DNA of 64,000 nucleotides from positions 4,242,443-4,306,442 of the forward strand of contig CM022672.1 in NCBI GenBank assembly GCA_012295275.1. The letters run 5' to 3'. The position numbers and the translations under genes are program-made. Below the pieces are notes generated by a model that saw only the letters and a program-made list of their open reading frames with translations, did no database searches and had not been told where the DNA came from. Origin of the DNA: Chrysomallon squamiferum (taxonomy: Eukaryota; Mollusca; Gastropoda; Neomphalida; Peltospiridae). Below are positions 38,021 through 50,939 of this stretch, in pieces (position 1 is the stretch's first letter; the number at the start of each line of letters is the position of its first letter).

Positions 38021-39141
38021 ATAGCTTACTAAACGACACTTGTGTTACGTACACACACGCAGCCACAGGTTTTTCTCGGCTTAATTTTACCGATACCTAG
38101 CATGTCTGGCAAGGTGAATTTGTTTGATTTTTTCTTAACATTCCCTTCGACTTCCTTCAGTGTCGAGAAAAGCAGTCCCATAGCGGTATCTGCGGAATGG
38201 AATTTCAAGAGTTATTGATCTGGGTGCAGTGCTTTCAAATACAGTATCTGTTGATTGTCGTCTGACGTTTAATCCAGTACGAATGGTGCGCACGCATTTG
38301 GGGAGAGCTTATGTAGCAGAAGAAAACTTCGAAATATGAGGGACGTTTTTCAAAGAGATAAAAGTAATGTAAAAAAAATAAAAAATAAAAAATAAAAATA
38401 GAAACTGCTAACTCAGTTGTAAATTTTAAAGCATCGTGTTTGAAATGTGGTTGGCATATGTGTGCGCAGTATGGGTCGAAATTTTTGTCAAGTTTCGAAA
38501 GAAGAAAGTAATATTTTCCTTCTGGAACATTATAATTATCTATCTGTCTTTATCTGTCTCTCTATCTGTTCTAAAACAAAAGAGTTGATGTTATTAATAT
38601 ATATATATATATAATATAAAACTGTTATTTTTTCCCAAGTGTTTGAAAGGTTAAACTATTTCTTGATTTCATCAATGCATCTGTTCATCCATGCATAAAA
38701 CGCATCCACATACAAACACACATGCAGATCCTCAACCACCCACACAGATACATTCACACATACAGATGCGCGATGATACATTTAGATATGTACACAGATA
38801 CATTCACATATTTATAAACATAAATGTACACACAGACGTACATACATGAACACACATACACATACACATACATACACTGATAATAAATTCATTATAAAGT
38901 TTGGCATGTTTTCGGTATTACGTCACAGAAACAAGTGCACCAGCTTTGTTTATTACGTGGCAGCCTGGTCTAAATCTCCCTACCCAGATCCTGCTCCGTG
39001 TTAATTAGTGGTGTTTTATGTCACAATTACACAACTTGATAAAACGTCTGAAAGAACAGGGATGATCCTCTCGTAATTTATTTCCTGAAATCATTTCAGC
39101 TGTTATCACAATAATAAACTACCGTACACGTGTCAGGGAGA

Positions 39142-39144
<3 letters not shown>

Positions 39145-39234
<90 letters not shown>
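39145..39234. repeat. (TG)n(GA)n compound microsatellite
   Basis: TG to 39180, then GA. It leads straight into the 38-bp purine-rich array. Confidence 0.97.
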
Positions 39235-39236
<2 letters not shown>

Positions 39237-39254
39237 TAAGACAAAATGAGACAA

Positions 39255-40060
39255 TTATATAGAGACACATAAAATGCAGAGTGTGAGATAGAGAAATAGA
39301 CAGACATAGAAAGATACAGTAGGAATAGTGCAGATTGAGAGAAAGAAGCAGAGGTATTACGAGACACAGATACAGAAAGAAGACGAGAATATTAGACAGA
39401 GATACAGACAGAGAGGAGAGATAGCATGAGCCAGATACAGTCAGAAAGAAGAAGAGATAGTATGAGTCAGAGATACAGTCAGAGCGAAGAAGAGACAGTA
39501 TGAGTCAGAGATACAGACAGAGCGAAGAAGAGACAGTATGAGTCAGAGATACAGTCAGAGCGAAGAAGAGACAGTATGAGACAGAGATACAGACAGAGCG
39601 AAGAAGAGACAGTATGAGACAGAGATACAGACAGAGCGAAGAAGAGACAGTATGAGACAGAGATACAGACAGAGCGAAGAAGAGATAGTATGAGATAGAT
39701 ACAGACAGAGAGGAGAGATAGCATGAGACAGATACAGTCAGAGAGAAGAAGAGCTAGTATGAGGCAGAGATACAGACAGAGCGAAGAAGAGACAGTATGA
39801 GATAGATACAGACAGAGAGGAGAGATAGCATGAGACAGAGATAGAGAGAGAAGAAGAGATATGAGTCAGCAAAACATTCAGAAAGAAGAAGAAATATGAA
39901 ACAGTGATACAGACAGAAAGAAAAAGACGTAGTAAGAGACAGAGATACAGAGAGAAGAAGAGATAATATGAACAGAAATACAGAGAGAGAAGAAGAGATA
40001 GCATGGGACAGCAATGATATGAATCAGAGATACAGACAGATGTATGGACAGACAATATGA
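39255..40060. repeat. Purine-rich 38-bp tandem array
   Basis: The unit contains AGAGCGAAGAAGAGACAG, then TATGAGTCAGAGATACAGAC. Clean 38-bp spacing holds at about 39,480-39,690; flanking units are shorter and eroded. It grows directly out of the (TG)n(GA)n array at 39145-39234, which suggests an origin by expansion of the dinucleotide repeat. Confidence 0.85.
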
Positions 40061-40823
40061 GACAGCGAAAGAGTGTATGGAATAGACACACAGAACGACC
40101 AAAAGACACCAGACAAACACAGAGACGTAGATAAAGACAGACAGACAGACAATCAGATGCATAACCAGACATAAACAGATAAACACACTGAGATACACAC
40201 GGAAATGAAAAGGTCGACTGAATGTTTACATACGTGAATAACAGCAAGAGACTGCTCTTGTACGTATATGTGTGTGTGAGTTTTGTACCTTTTCGCATCT
40301 AACTTCTTAATAAATCTCTATAGATGTATCAACAACGGAAATCTTGTTTAAAAACGAATTATTCTTGTACTTACAACTTATATTCATTTTGTTAAATTGT
40401 ATTCTGTGTTACCACAAGTTGGCTATGTTTCGTTTGCACTAAGATTTCTGTCATGTAAAAACTTAATTCTTGGCTTTTATTCTTGGCTCATTCTTTAATT
40501 AACATCATCTGGAAGTTTTCATATCTGTCATAATAAAAAGGGTAAAACAAGGGACGAATCCAGGGCTTCTGAAAGAGTTGTGGACCCCTCCAGTTATATA
40601 ATATTATATATATTTATTTTTTAAATGGCTATAATAATAAAAAAAAAAAAAAACTACTACTACTAATAATAATAATAACAACAACAACAACAAAAATAAT
40701 AATAAATAAGTTAAAAATGATCGGTAAACATTAGCGATGAGTTACGATGAAGAAAGTGACTCCTGCCTGGATGTGCTCTTTGGAAAAACTTTCATATTTT
40801 TTGATTCACTATAAAACTGTTAA

Positions 40824-40892
<69 letters not shown>

Positions 40893-40928
40893 TAAATAAT
40901 AACAACAACAACAACAACAACAACAACT
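40824..40928. repeat. (AAT)n(AAC)n compound microsatellite
   Basis: About 64 bp of AAT, a short AAAT transition, then AAC. Confidence 0.95.
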
Positions 40929-41423
40929 TTATATATGTGTAGATTATTGGTTTAGAAAACATATATTCAGTTTTGTTATGTTTTCTTTTTTTTTTTTTTT
41001 TTTTTTTTATCACACTTTCAACGAAAGGATCAACGCGTTCTGGGACAGAAACTGTCAAACACTGCAAGTATTTGCTTGAACCAATTACTGACAGTAAATA
41101 CGACGACTTCAGAGAAGAAATCAGAGAGAGACAGACAGAGACAGAGACATACGGAGACAGAGGGGGAAATGTAACGTAAATGGGTCGGACACAGTTCTCG
41201 AGCACCAAACAACTTTAACAACTTTTGTAATCCTTGCCGCCTTTTCTGTGTGCTCCGTTAAAAGAAAACTAAAACCAGATGTGAAGACACGCACGCCTCC
41301 CCCCACACCCCCACTCCCACCCATACCACTCCTCTAGGAGCACTACCGTTGGCGGGCGAAGATTTACGAGTCGTACCGATAATACAACTTCTTTACCATT
41401 CCTGCGTTAAAACTGAACTAAAG

Positions 41424-41475
41424 TAAAAAATAAAATAAAATAAAATAAAATAAAATAAAAATAATTAAAAAAAAA

Positions 41476-41506
<31 letters not shown>

Positions 41507-41545
41507 ATTAATTAATTAATTAAAATTAAATTAAATTAAAATTTT
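41424..41545. repeat. (AAAAT)n(AAAT)n(AATT)n block
   Basis: Unit length changes stepwise along the run. Confidence 0.93.
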
Positions 41546-43110
41546 TTTTTTTTAAAAAGATGATAAATGAAAGAAAGAAAGAAATAAAATATATTGCAAC
41601 TTGTTTTTAATTGCAGAAGTAGTAGTAGTTGTTGTGGTATTATTAATATTTAACAAAATAAAATTAAACAAAACAATAACAAATAACAATTATAATAATG
41701 AAAATTAATAATGAAGGAAATTAATAATGAATATAACATATTTTAGCTGACAGTTTTAGACTGTGCAGGATTTTCCAAAAACATGTATGAAATTCTAGAA
41801 TTTACGATCTATTTGTATACTGGTAACAGCAAGTGTGTCTATATTTAAGCAGTGAAAAAGTACGAGACTGGAAAAAGCATTTGACAGTGGCGGAAAATAT
41901 TCCAGTAAAACTCTTTAAGCATTAAAATTTTCTAAACGTAAATCATTGGCTTTGTGGTAATTACACCCACTTTTGAGCGCCTGAAAAACTAATCGTGACG
42001 AACGCTCACTTCAAAGGCTTTTAGAATAAATCGGCCTCCTCCTTTTCCCGTTCCAGCTATTACCTTTTCAGATTTTTGATTAATTTCTTTTTCTGGGGTT
42101 CATTAATAGAATGTTTTCAAGGATTAATATGCCAGAGTGAGAGTATTAGGCTTTACCGATTCCAAAGAAGGTCCCTAGGCTGGTTTATCTAAGACATTGA
42201 CGTTTGCACCATCCCACCTTTGGGGAAGTGCATATAAAAGATACTTGCCTGTCAACTGTGAATCTAATGAACCTTCACGCTTCCAGGGCCCTCAATCTCG
42301 AACGGGTCCTAGATGCGACTATACACCACATTGCTTGAAATGTTTAGGTGGTACGTAGAATAATGGAGCTAGCTTAGTGGTGATTAGCTGGGTGTCCTGC
42401 TGATATCTCAGATGGAATTAGGACTTAGGAATTAGGTTTATACTGATCTGGATGACGCAAATGAAAAAAGGTAACAAGAGGTTATCCAGACCTCGTTGCT
42501 GGTTGCGAAGGGCCTCCATAAGAGTATAAGGCATCCATCCACTGGTCTTTCTTCTAAAAATAGCAAAAAGAAGAAAGACTCTATAGCATGTCACTGATGG
42601 ATCAGGTGGAAGGAAGCAATTTCCCATCAGGTGTACTGCGCCGACTTACGTTTCTGAGTTATGCGTTTAATGATAAAAATTATATAACTTCACATCTGTT
42701 GTTTGTCTAAACTGACAATACTTATATATTTTTTTAATCTCTTTTTAATTTCCGTGTCAGTCAAGGCAGTCCGAACGTGACATGATAATTCCACATAAGA
42801 GACAAAATTTGTCGTTTTTAGAGACGCAAAATATGCATGATAACTGATTATCTGTAGCCTGGTTGGACAAACACTGGTACCATTCTGTGAAACCACACCA
42901 GCGGACATAAAAAAATGTCAGGCTAAGTTAATACAATAAAAGATATATGAGTTTGTACCTGGATACTGTATTAAAGTGACTGACAGTATATAGGGGGGTT
43001 ATAAATAACACACTTGATGAACCTGGTTTTAAAAAAATGAGAAGGAAAATAGAAAACCGCTGCACTTTTCATAATCTGAATTAAAATTTCCTGACATATA
43101 TTAATTAAAG

Positions 43111-43114
<4 letters not shown>

Positions 43115-43200
<86 letters not shown>

Positions 43201-43244
43201 AGTGTGTGTGTGTGTCTGTCTGTCTCTCTGTTAGTGTGTGTTTT

Positions 43245-43276
<32 letters not shown>

Positions 43277-43320
43277 CCCCTCTCTCTCTCCCTCTCTCCC
43301 TCTCTCTCTCACTCTCTCTC
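43115..43320. repeat. (CT)n with TG/TCTG extension
   Basis: Pure TC 43115-43197, then mixed TG, TCTG and CCTCTC blocks. Confidence 0.95.
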
Positions 43321-43479
43321 TGTGAGTCTTTTTCTCGTTCCCTCTCGTTCCCTTTCTCTCTCTCGTCGCCTCTTTCTCCTTCATGTTCCCACCCCATCGC
43401 ACTGGTTTCCCTCCCTATCTCATGTCTAACATTTGTATTTTGTTTCACTTGTCTTTTGTTACTGTTACTTTACTCACAG

Positions 43480-43635
43480 GTGTTTGACTCAACGGTATCC
43501 GCAGGTAAGCACGTCTTTTCGCCCAATCAGCCGGCAACCTTCGGGCGTTTTCGCCTGTGATCAAAGTGACCCATTCCTGGGGAAGCGCGACCTTTTGCTG
43601 CGACACTGTTGGCACAACGTGCTCACTCTGACGAG
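43480..43635 (+). other. Exon-like segment with two donors
   Basis: An acceptor (gttactttactcacag) precedes 43480. A near-perfect donor (CCGCAG|GTAAGC) follows 43504, giving a 25-nt exon. A second donor (GACGAG|GTGAGA) follows 43635, giving 156 nt, open in one frame over its full length. It includes an NF-Y-type site (CCCAATCAG) and many CpGs. It could be a 5'UTR or alternative first exon of an unrecognised plus-strand gene. No homology recognised. Confidence 0.25.
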
Positions 43636-43724
43636 GTGAGAGTGACTCACGCCTGCTCACTGAAGAATGAGAAATAAATGGAAATAAAACATCAGCGACT
43701 TTGGCGACACCTACACAGAACAGA

Positions 43725-43800
43725 CCTGCAGCGCAGTGGTTAGAGCACTCCATTTATTCTAGCATCAAACCCAGATCCAAGTTTCAGTCTTTCCTCTAAG
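43725..43800 (+). repeat. tRNA-derived SINE head
   Basis: GCAGCGCAGTGGTTAGAGCAC is a clear A box. The downstream B box region (CAGATCCAAGTTTC) is degenerate. Confidence 0.45.
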
Positions 43801-43809
43801 ACTGGTAGA

Positions 43810-45618
43810 TACGTGCTGTCCTGTCTGTGGAAAAAAACTAAACAGATTAGAACGGCGGTTCTTAAACTCGGGGAATGGTTCAACAAGGATGAATGAAATT
43901 ATGAATCTAGAAAGAGAAAATAACCAAATAGTTAAGGAAATTAAGTCGCGGGTGAATGACACTGAAATAGTTTAAGCAGTATTGCATTAGAATTTTAAAA
44001 AATATTATTACATCCAAAAACAAATAATATTTATTTAACCACTGTGCTCTAGAAATATAATTTTTAATACGAAAGTTTTATTTTTAAATTTTTAAATATT
44101 CAATTAAAGATTCGTGAAACAACTGTCTTATATAGAACCTAAACGTTAAACTAATAAATAAATAAATCTTTGGTTTTAAAAAACCTATACATATTTCATA
44201 TTAATATTTTTTTGTATTATGATACCACAGTAAAGTTATTTTGAAGTTTTTGTTTTCCTAAATACTGGAATAGACAAACTGAACCCTCTTTTACACTAAT
44301 CTCGGCAAACCGGTTGGAACGATAAATCGCATATCAGCCGGGCCGAAGAGCAGTGATCGTTTATCCATTTTCCCCTCAGTGGAGAACTCTAACCTCTGGA
44401 CGCAGAAGATCTGAACGCAGGTGGTCAGTGTTCTGTTGTGATTTCCACCTAAAGTTAAGTGTTAGACCAAAATATCACTTATGTCATGTCTCCTGGATTT
44501 GCGGCACTTTGCGGATCACAACCACTGTTTGACTTCGCTTGTAACGGTAATTAGTCTGACCTGTTCTTTACTTTGCAGGGCGACTGCATTTAACAGAAAT
44601 GACCTTTTTCGTTTACTTGTGTGTTAAAACGCTTTTGTTTCTGAACCCTGGAAAAAGTTAATGGGAATTCTTTAGAGTTTTTTTGTTTTAAGATTTTAAT
44701 TTTTTTTTTTTTTTTTTTTTTTTTTACCACAAATCATTTACGTTTTTCTTTAACAACATCACAAGAACACGTTCAATAATTTTCTAACACTGGTAATTGT
44801 AATATTTGGGAATTCGTTTGGTTAGCAACGAAATTAATTATTACATGTGCTATACTTTGGAAAATATTATAGACATATTTTCAATTTATTTTTATATATA
44901 TATTTTTTTTTTTTTAAATCAAAATCATATCTAGATTTCGCTGATCTTCGTATTAAACTTTTTCTTCAGATGTCACGACTACATCAAGTTGTTTTTTTTT
45001 ATGCCGTGATATACTAACCAATAAGAATACTTGAGGGAAATCTGCTCCAACCAGCTCTCGTATGAATAACTTCCCTTCCTTCTTTTTTTACAGTTTACAA
45101 CAGCAGCAGCACTCATTACGGTGATTGCAGGCGAATTACTTTGTGAAAAATGACAAACACGCTTTCCTGTTATTAAGCAGTAATATAATTATTATTATAA
45201 CTTTTGTCTTCTTACTTACGTCCCTGGCATTCTAACGGATGTGTAGCAGAAGCGTCCTTGAGCGTAAAGCTACTCCGACTCGCACGTTGAATCGTAATTC
45301 TTTCCTTTGTGCATTTCACCAACAGTGGCAGACGTCGTCGTACTTCGGTAGACATCAAAAAGGCAGCAGATGAACCGCGTTCGAGAGAGAGTCTCTTAAG
45401 TGGTTGAAGATAATTAGAACATATAATCGTGTCGCAGAGAATAATTTTGATCTCGGTAAGAATGAAAATGTAGTAATGTTAGGTGAGTATTGTATAATGA
45501 AAAACATAAATGGGTCGGGATATAGTTTTTGAGCAAGAATGTTCATTTTTGTCTTAGGAAAAAAATAATATAATACCAAAAAAAAAAAAAAAAAAAAAAT
45601 GTATAATGATATAAATTT

Positions 45619-45654
<36 letters not shown>

Positions 45655-46243
45655 TGCTTAAATATGAGACCCTTTCTCATGTCATCAGTGGAACAGACAA
45701 TTTTTCATCTCGACTTTTTCTTTCCATTAAAAGATCAAACTAACAGATTAAAATTAAATCTGTCAACAATACGATTATGTTAAATATATACAAAATGTAT
45801 TTTCATCCGTTACACGCAGACACATGTATAATCGGATGAATATAAATAAATAAATATACGCAGACGTGCAAAAAAAAAACACAGACACCCGTAGTTATCG
45901 TCGCTGAAGCAGCGATGGATAAAAACATTAACTCATACAAGCGAACGGACGGATAAACAGAAAACTAACTTGGTCGTTAGCAACTCATGTGAGCAAAATA
46001 ATAAAAAAATAAAATAAAATAAAAAATAAAGAAACAGACATTTCTAAAAACTTACATTCCAACATGAAGCATGCAACGACATTCTAACGAAGTCAAAAAT
46101 CTTTTTGTTGATGCGAGCTTTTGGAGTCAAATCAAGTAAAACAAATATGGCCGCTATTTGTACAAATGAAAACAAACACGAAACATATCTGGTTTAATTT
46201 ATACGGCTGTGTTAAAATCTGTAGCGAGAGATAGGGAGGATGG

Positions 46244-46281
<38 letters not shown>

Positions 46282-46930
46282 ATTTCATTATTATTTTAAC
46301 AGGTCATGTGATAATAAACAATAATAAATAGAGTTTATTTTGTCTGTCGTTCGTTGACGTTGCTTTTCGGCAAATCTGTTCTCTTACATGGCAATGTTAT
46401 TATTATTATTGTTAATGTTATTGTTATTGTTATTATTGTTAATGTTGATGTTATTGTTATTATTCATATTAAAATTAATATTAATTTTTTTTATTATTTT
46501 TATTTTGGCGTTTGGTCTTTTCTGCTCCTTTTCATGTAGATTTTTATTTCTTTGTTATTAATTAATTAATTATTTATTATTATTATTATTATTATTTTAT
46601 TTTATTTTATTTATTTATTTATTTATTTATTTATTTTTTAAATAGATTTTTTACAGTTTTGCTCCTGCTATTCTGTTACTACTGCATCTGTTGCTACAAC
46701 TAATCAAACAAAAAAATATATCTCAATAAATAAATGAAAGAAGAGAGAAAGAAGAAAAGAATGAATAAATGAATATAAATAAGAAGACGGAGAAAAGGCG
46801 CGTGGTTTTTCAAATCTAACAATGATTATTTACTGAGCAACAGTTTGTACTATTACGTCAACACCTTTGAATCGAATCACAAAAATACTCAACAGGCGAG
46901 CAACAAAATGACTTTTTATAGCGAGAGAGA
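43810..46930. other. Intergenic, AT-rich
   Basis: Poly-T/A tracts (44699-44725, 45578-45599, 46253-46279), AAT runs and a moderately CpG-rich complex patch at 44280-44580. No gene supported. Confidence 0.6.
46560..46636. repeat. (ATT)n(TTTTA)n(TTTA)n block
   Basis: Compound AT-rich array. Confidence 0.93.
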
Positions 46931-46939
46931 GAAAACAAA

Positions 46940-47240
46940 ATACGATGATTATTTCACACCCTTTGTATTAAGACTCTGTGTTTCCGGGTCCAGAAGCGAC
47001 GTGGACAATGGCGGAAACTGACCTTCAGGTGGATGTTTACACCGTCTACAAGAAGACGTGGTCGACCGCCAGGCGGCGTTGTCTCTTCCCGTCTTAGTGA
47101 CGTCGTGTCAGATCGGGGTCGCACGAGACGTGTGACAAATGGCGACTTTAACACTTCAGCTTGGCAACACATCTGTACGCATGTCAAAAAACATAGTGTC
47201 ACCCGTACGTCAGAGCGCACCGGAGACTGATTTAATAGTT
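46940..47240 (+). promoter_or_regulatory. CpG island with an ATGGCGG start-like site
   Basis: Dense CpG, CRE-like TGACGTCGTGTCA, and GACAATGGCGGAAAC at about 47004-47018. The last is either a YY1-type element or a start codon in good context. The frame from ATG 47008 runs 29 codons (MAETDLQV...) to a stop, with a possible donor CAG|GTGGAT early on. It looks like a first exon or promoter, but nothing downstream was linked to it. Confidence 0.35.
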
Positions 47241-47967
47241 ACACCGAGCTCTTGTAATCACTGGATACTTAACCTGTATAAAAAAAAAAAAAAAAACACA
47301 CACCATTAAACAGTTTTGTCTGTCTCTTTTTCGCCTTTTATCTATCAGGTTTACACATCCGTATGCTCTAAGTACATGCACACTCACGTACACACACATA
47401 GCTTCATGCTCATTATTTCTGTTTTTCGCACGAAGGCATAAGCGGTATACACCTTTTCATAAATATCCACACAGAATAACAAAGATGCACAGGCTCACAC
47501 TCATACAGTCAGAAGATTTTTCATGCAGCTTTCATATATATTAGGTTTGTTTTTCACACTGTATACAAACGGACGTACGCAACACAAACATACATTCTCA
47601 CAATACAGAAAACACGTACGCGCGTGCGCACACACATACGCGCACACATACTAAGAACAAGATAGAAAAAAGAAAAGTGTTGACTCCCTCATATCTTTTT
47701 TCTTCTTTCTTTTAAAAACTATGGCTTTCATAAAAGAGCTGTTTTAGTCGTAACGAGGCTTGAAGTTTGTCCCACGTGACAGAGATGGAGTGTTACAAGA
47801 GTGAAAACAAAACGAAATGACCTTCCTTGTGTTAAGTCATCCATCAAAGGATTTTTACTCTTCTTTTCTCTTTTTGAAACAAATACTCCTTTTCAGGCCA
47901 TCAGTCAAAGGATTTTTCATTTTGTTTCTTCTTTAAATTAAACCATTTTGGAGAGACACATAAACTG

Positions 47968-47971
<4 letters not shown>

Positions 47972-48056
<85 letters not shown>
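47972..48056. repeat. (GA)n microsatellite
   Basis: Uninterrupted GA for about 84 bp. Confidence 0.97.
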
Positions 48057-48058
<2 letters not shown>

Positions 48059-48678
48059 CTTATGTTGCGACAACACAGTTAATGAATTCTTGATGTTTTG
48101 GTTGTTTTGTTTCTTTTAGGTTTCTTTCACTTCTGATAATGTTATTAGCTTTTAATTAATGAAAACCACACAATTGGTTCTGAATCAAGGAATGTATCCA
48201 AAATTCGTTCAGTGGGCCACCTCACACATCGCTCGAGTTGCTCTCCCCCAGGAGACCTCGGTACGAGACAATAAAGAAAAAGGATGACAGGTGAAACAGC
48301 AAAGTGGAAATGCCAATATGGCGTAGCCGGTATCTAAACGGTAGGCAATTGCGGCACCACTGGAAAGCCATTTTCGTTGCTGGAAGCCCAGTTTGCGAAA
48401 AGTGAACAAGACAGAATACATTTATTCCTGTCCAGCAAAAAGTGACATTGCAGGGGCCTATCCAAATTTTCCGAAAATGGCGTGTGCACTGTATAACTCT
48501 TGTGTTAAAGACCAAATGAACTTAACTGTATAAAAAAAGATACTGAGGATGAGGGTGGGATGTTGCACTACTTCGGCGTTTGTACTCATGTGTGATTTTA
48601 TATGAGAAAGAAATTCTATAATATTCTATCACATAACAAAAAAAAAGAAGAAAAACAAAACAACCTGAATCATTAGAC

Positions 48679-48680
<2 letters not shown>

Positions 48681-48742
<62 letters not shown>
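48681..48742. repeat. (GA)n microsatellite
   Basis: Uninterrupted GA for about 62 bp. Confidence 0.97.
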
Positions 48743-48745
<3 letters not shown>

Positions 48746-49024
48746 TATATATAAAATGAATGAATACATAAATAAATAAAATAAAAAAGACAAAATTATA
48801 ATTATTGCTACTATTAAAACTGCATATAATTATACCTTTCTTCATAATACTAAACATACAGACATAAATACATTTAAATTATAAATAGGCCGGTCGTGCT
48901 ACTAATAGTAATGGATATAGTTTACAGAATTAATTTTTATTTCATTGTAAAATTTGCATATTCGTATAATGTATAATACAACTAATAACTAGCGAATGAT
49001 TTATATGTATATATATATATACAC

Positions 49025-49028
<4 letters not shown>

Positions 49029-49093
<65 letters not shown>
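49029..49093. repeat. (GA)n microsatellite
   Basis: Uninterrupted GA for about 64 bp. It is the last long AG/CT array; none occurs to its right. Confidence 0.97.
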
Positions 49094-49095
<2 letters not shown>

Positions 49096-50252
49096 AAGTA
49101 ATTTTAACAGTGCAAGTGGAAATGGAAAAGTAAATGTTTCTCTAAACACACATACACGCGCGAGCGCGCGCATGCACACTGACGTTTTATTACAACCATT
49201 CGGGTAAAATGCATTCTTTAGGTTTCAGTTTTAATAAGATAAAGTTATTAAACATTTTATTTGAATTGTATGTATACTACTCATAAGAAATTATATCTTA
49301 GTTTTAAACTAATGACATTAAACCAGCTAACGCCTCATCAAGAGCTAATATTCTTACTTAGTAGCATCAAAAGGATTTTTATATGCACCTACTCATACAC
49401 ACAAAAATGTAGACTATCGCTTTTGATAACTGAAACTTTGACATAAAATGTAATGAATGATGATAACAGTAACTTGTTCTAGGAACTATAAATTTCATTT
49501 GAAATGTTTGCTTAATAATCATATTAGGTAAAAGGGAAGGAATAAGGAATTTACAGTAATATGCTTTAGTGAGAGATTATAGACTAAAGTGCTTCACTAA
49601 AACACCTCTCTTTGAAGCGGTCTGTTTCAATCTGTTCATTTTACTTCATTCCTTTTAGTTTCACTGCTTGTTTTCACTATTAATTAGTATAAACAGTATA
49701 CTAAAATACAATAAACGTGAACAGGTCGACAGATAACAACTACAACAAACAGCAATAACAACATTTTGTATGTGTATGTGTGTGAAACTTTTTCACATTG
49801 TTAAATATTTACTAAAAAAAACAACCCCCAAACAACAACAACCGAAAACAAAGAAAAAAATTTGATTGAAAATAAAATTAATGTTATTAATTATTAAAAT
49901 ATTTTGAAGACTTATTTTAATTGACAATAGGTCAGTTTTATTTTCAAAATTTGTGTATTGTTACTTAAGAAAAATTGATTCTTAATGCCAGACTATGTAT
50001 GACTTCGTAGTTGTAAGCGCCATAATCTTTATTTAACATTTATTATAGTTACAGTAAACACATAACTTTTATTTATTTTAAACGAAACGGTTATTGCTAT
50101 TATAAAATATTACAAATTTGTATTGTTTGTTTTTACTTTGTCTTAAGACATGTCTTATGCTATTTTCATACTTCCTTTTATCTGCCTGCAAACAGAAATA
50201 TAACATCAAACTTAATGTTAAAATGTTTATGAAAAAAAGTTCTGCAGTAAGC

Positions 50253-50254
<2 letters not shown>

Positions 50255-50302
<48 letters not shown>
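50255..50302. repeat. (AAT)n microsatellite
   Basis: About 15 AAT units. Confidence 0.95.
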
Positions 50303-50304
<2 letters not shown>

Positions 50305-50599
50305 TACTGATAATAAACATTATTATTATTATTATGAACAAATAAACAACAAATATATTTTTAAATATGAAAACATTTCTGATGGCTATCGATTAAACTC
50401 CTATTTTATTAACAAACTATAAACATATTTTTAAAAAAAAAAAAAAAAAAAAAAGATATATAGTACTAAACTGAGTACTGAAAAATATATATATATAATA
50501 TTTAGTACTGAATTAGTACTGATACAAGTGGAGTTTAATAAATAATAATAATAATAATAAAACATCTTTCTTTTATCTTTTAAAAGAATTTTAAAACGG

Positions 50600-50935
50600 G
50601 GTATCTATCGTAAAAGCAAAAAGAACGTGCTAAATTTTTCGCCTGCGTCCCGAAAGCCTTCCTACAGGCTGATGAATTCCGTTATAGGGCTACTTGATCG
50701 CGTAATTTCCATTTGCTGCACGACATCGAGTTTTCGCAAGTACCCCAGTGGTTCGCTTTCTTCCCCAACTTCTTCTCTGATTCGACGAAATACTTCACGC
50801 TTTCTCGTATCCCCCTTTCACACCACGTGACCAGCATGATGGGCGCTTTGAATAGGAACCACGTGACCTTTGGAAGCAGACGTCGAGTTAGTGTGGAAGA
50901 CGCTATAGAGGTATAGAGTAAGGTAACGGAACTTT
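50600..50935. promoter_or_regulatory. CpG-rich patch with duplicated CACGTG sites
   Basis: CCACGTGACC occurs at 50823-50832 and 50859-50868, matching USF/TFE-type E-boxes. The surrounding 300 bp is complex and CpG-dense on both sides, with open frames on both strands that are probably chance. Possible promoter for the right-hand transcription unit. Confidence 0.35.
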
Positions 50936-50939
50936 TTGG

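Larger units (their letters stand above)
40060..43110. other. Intergenic, mixed
   Basis: AAT/AAC and AAAT arrays, then a complex stretch at 41880-42950. Within it 42120-42370, including GTGCATATAAAAGATACTTG, looks like part of a dispersed repeat (SINE interior type) but lacks clear ends. No gene supported. Confidence 0.5.
47250..50590. other. Intergenic, GA-array cluster
   Basis: Three long GA arrays, CA-rich imperfect stretches (47380-47660), a complex CpG-containing patch (48190-48480) with open frames on the minus strand that I do not recognise, and AT-rich DNA to 50.6 kb. Confidence 0.6.

Noticed and set aside
39479-40298. 186-codon minus-strand frame, the longest in the window
   Set aside because: It is the complement of the 38-bp purine-rich array (Ser/Leu/Cys/Tyr periodic peptide). 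A repeat period not divisible by three plus low-complexity composition explains it.
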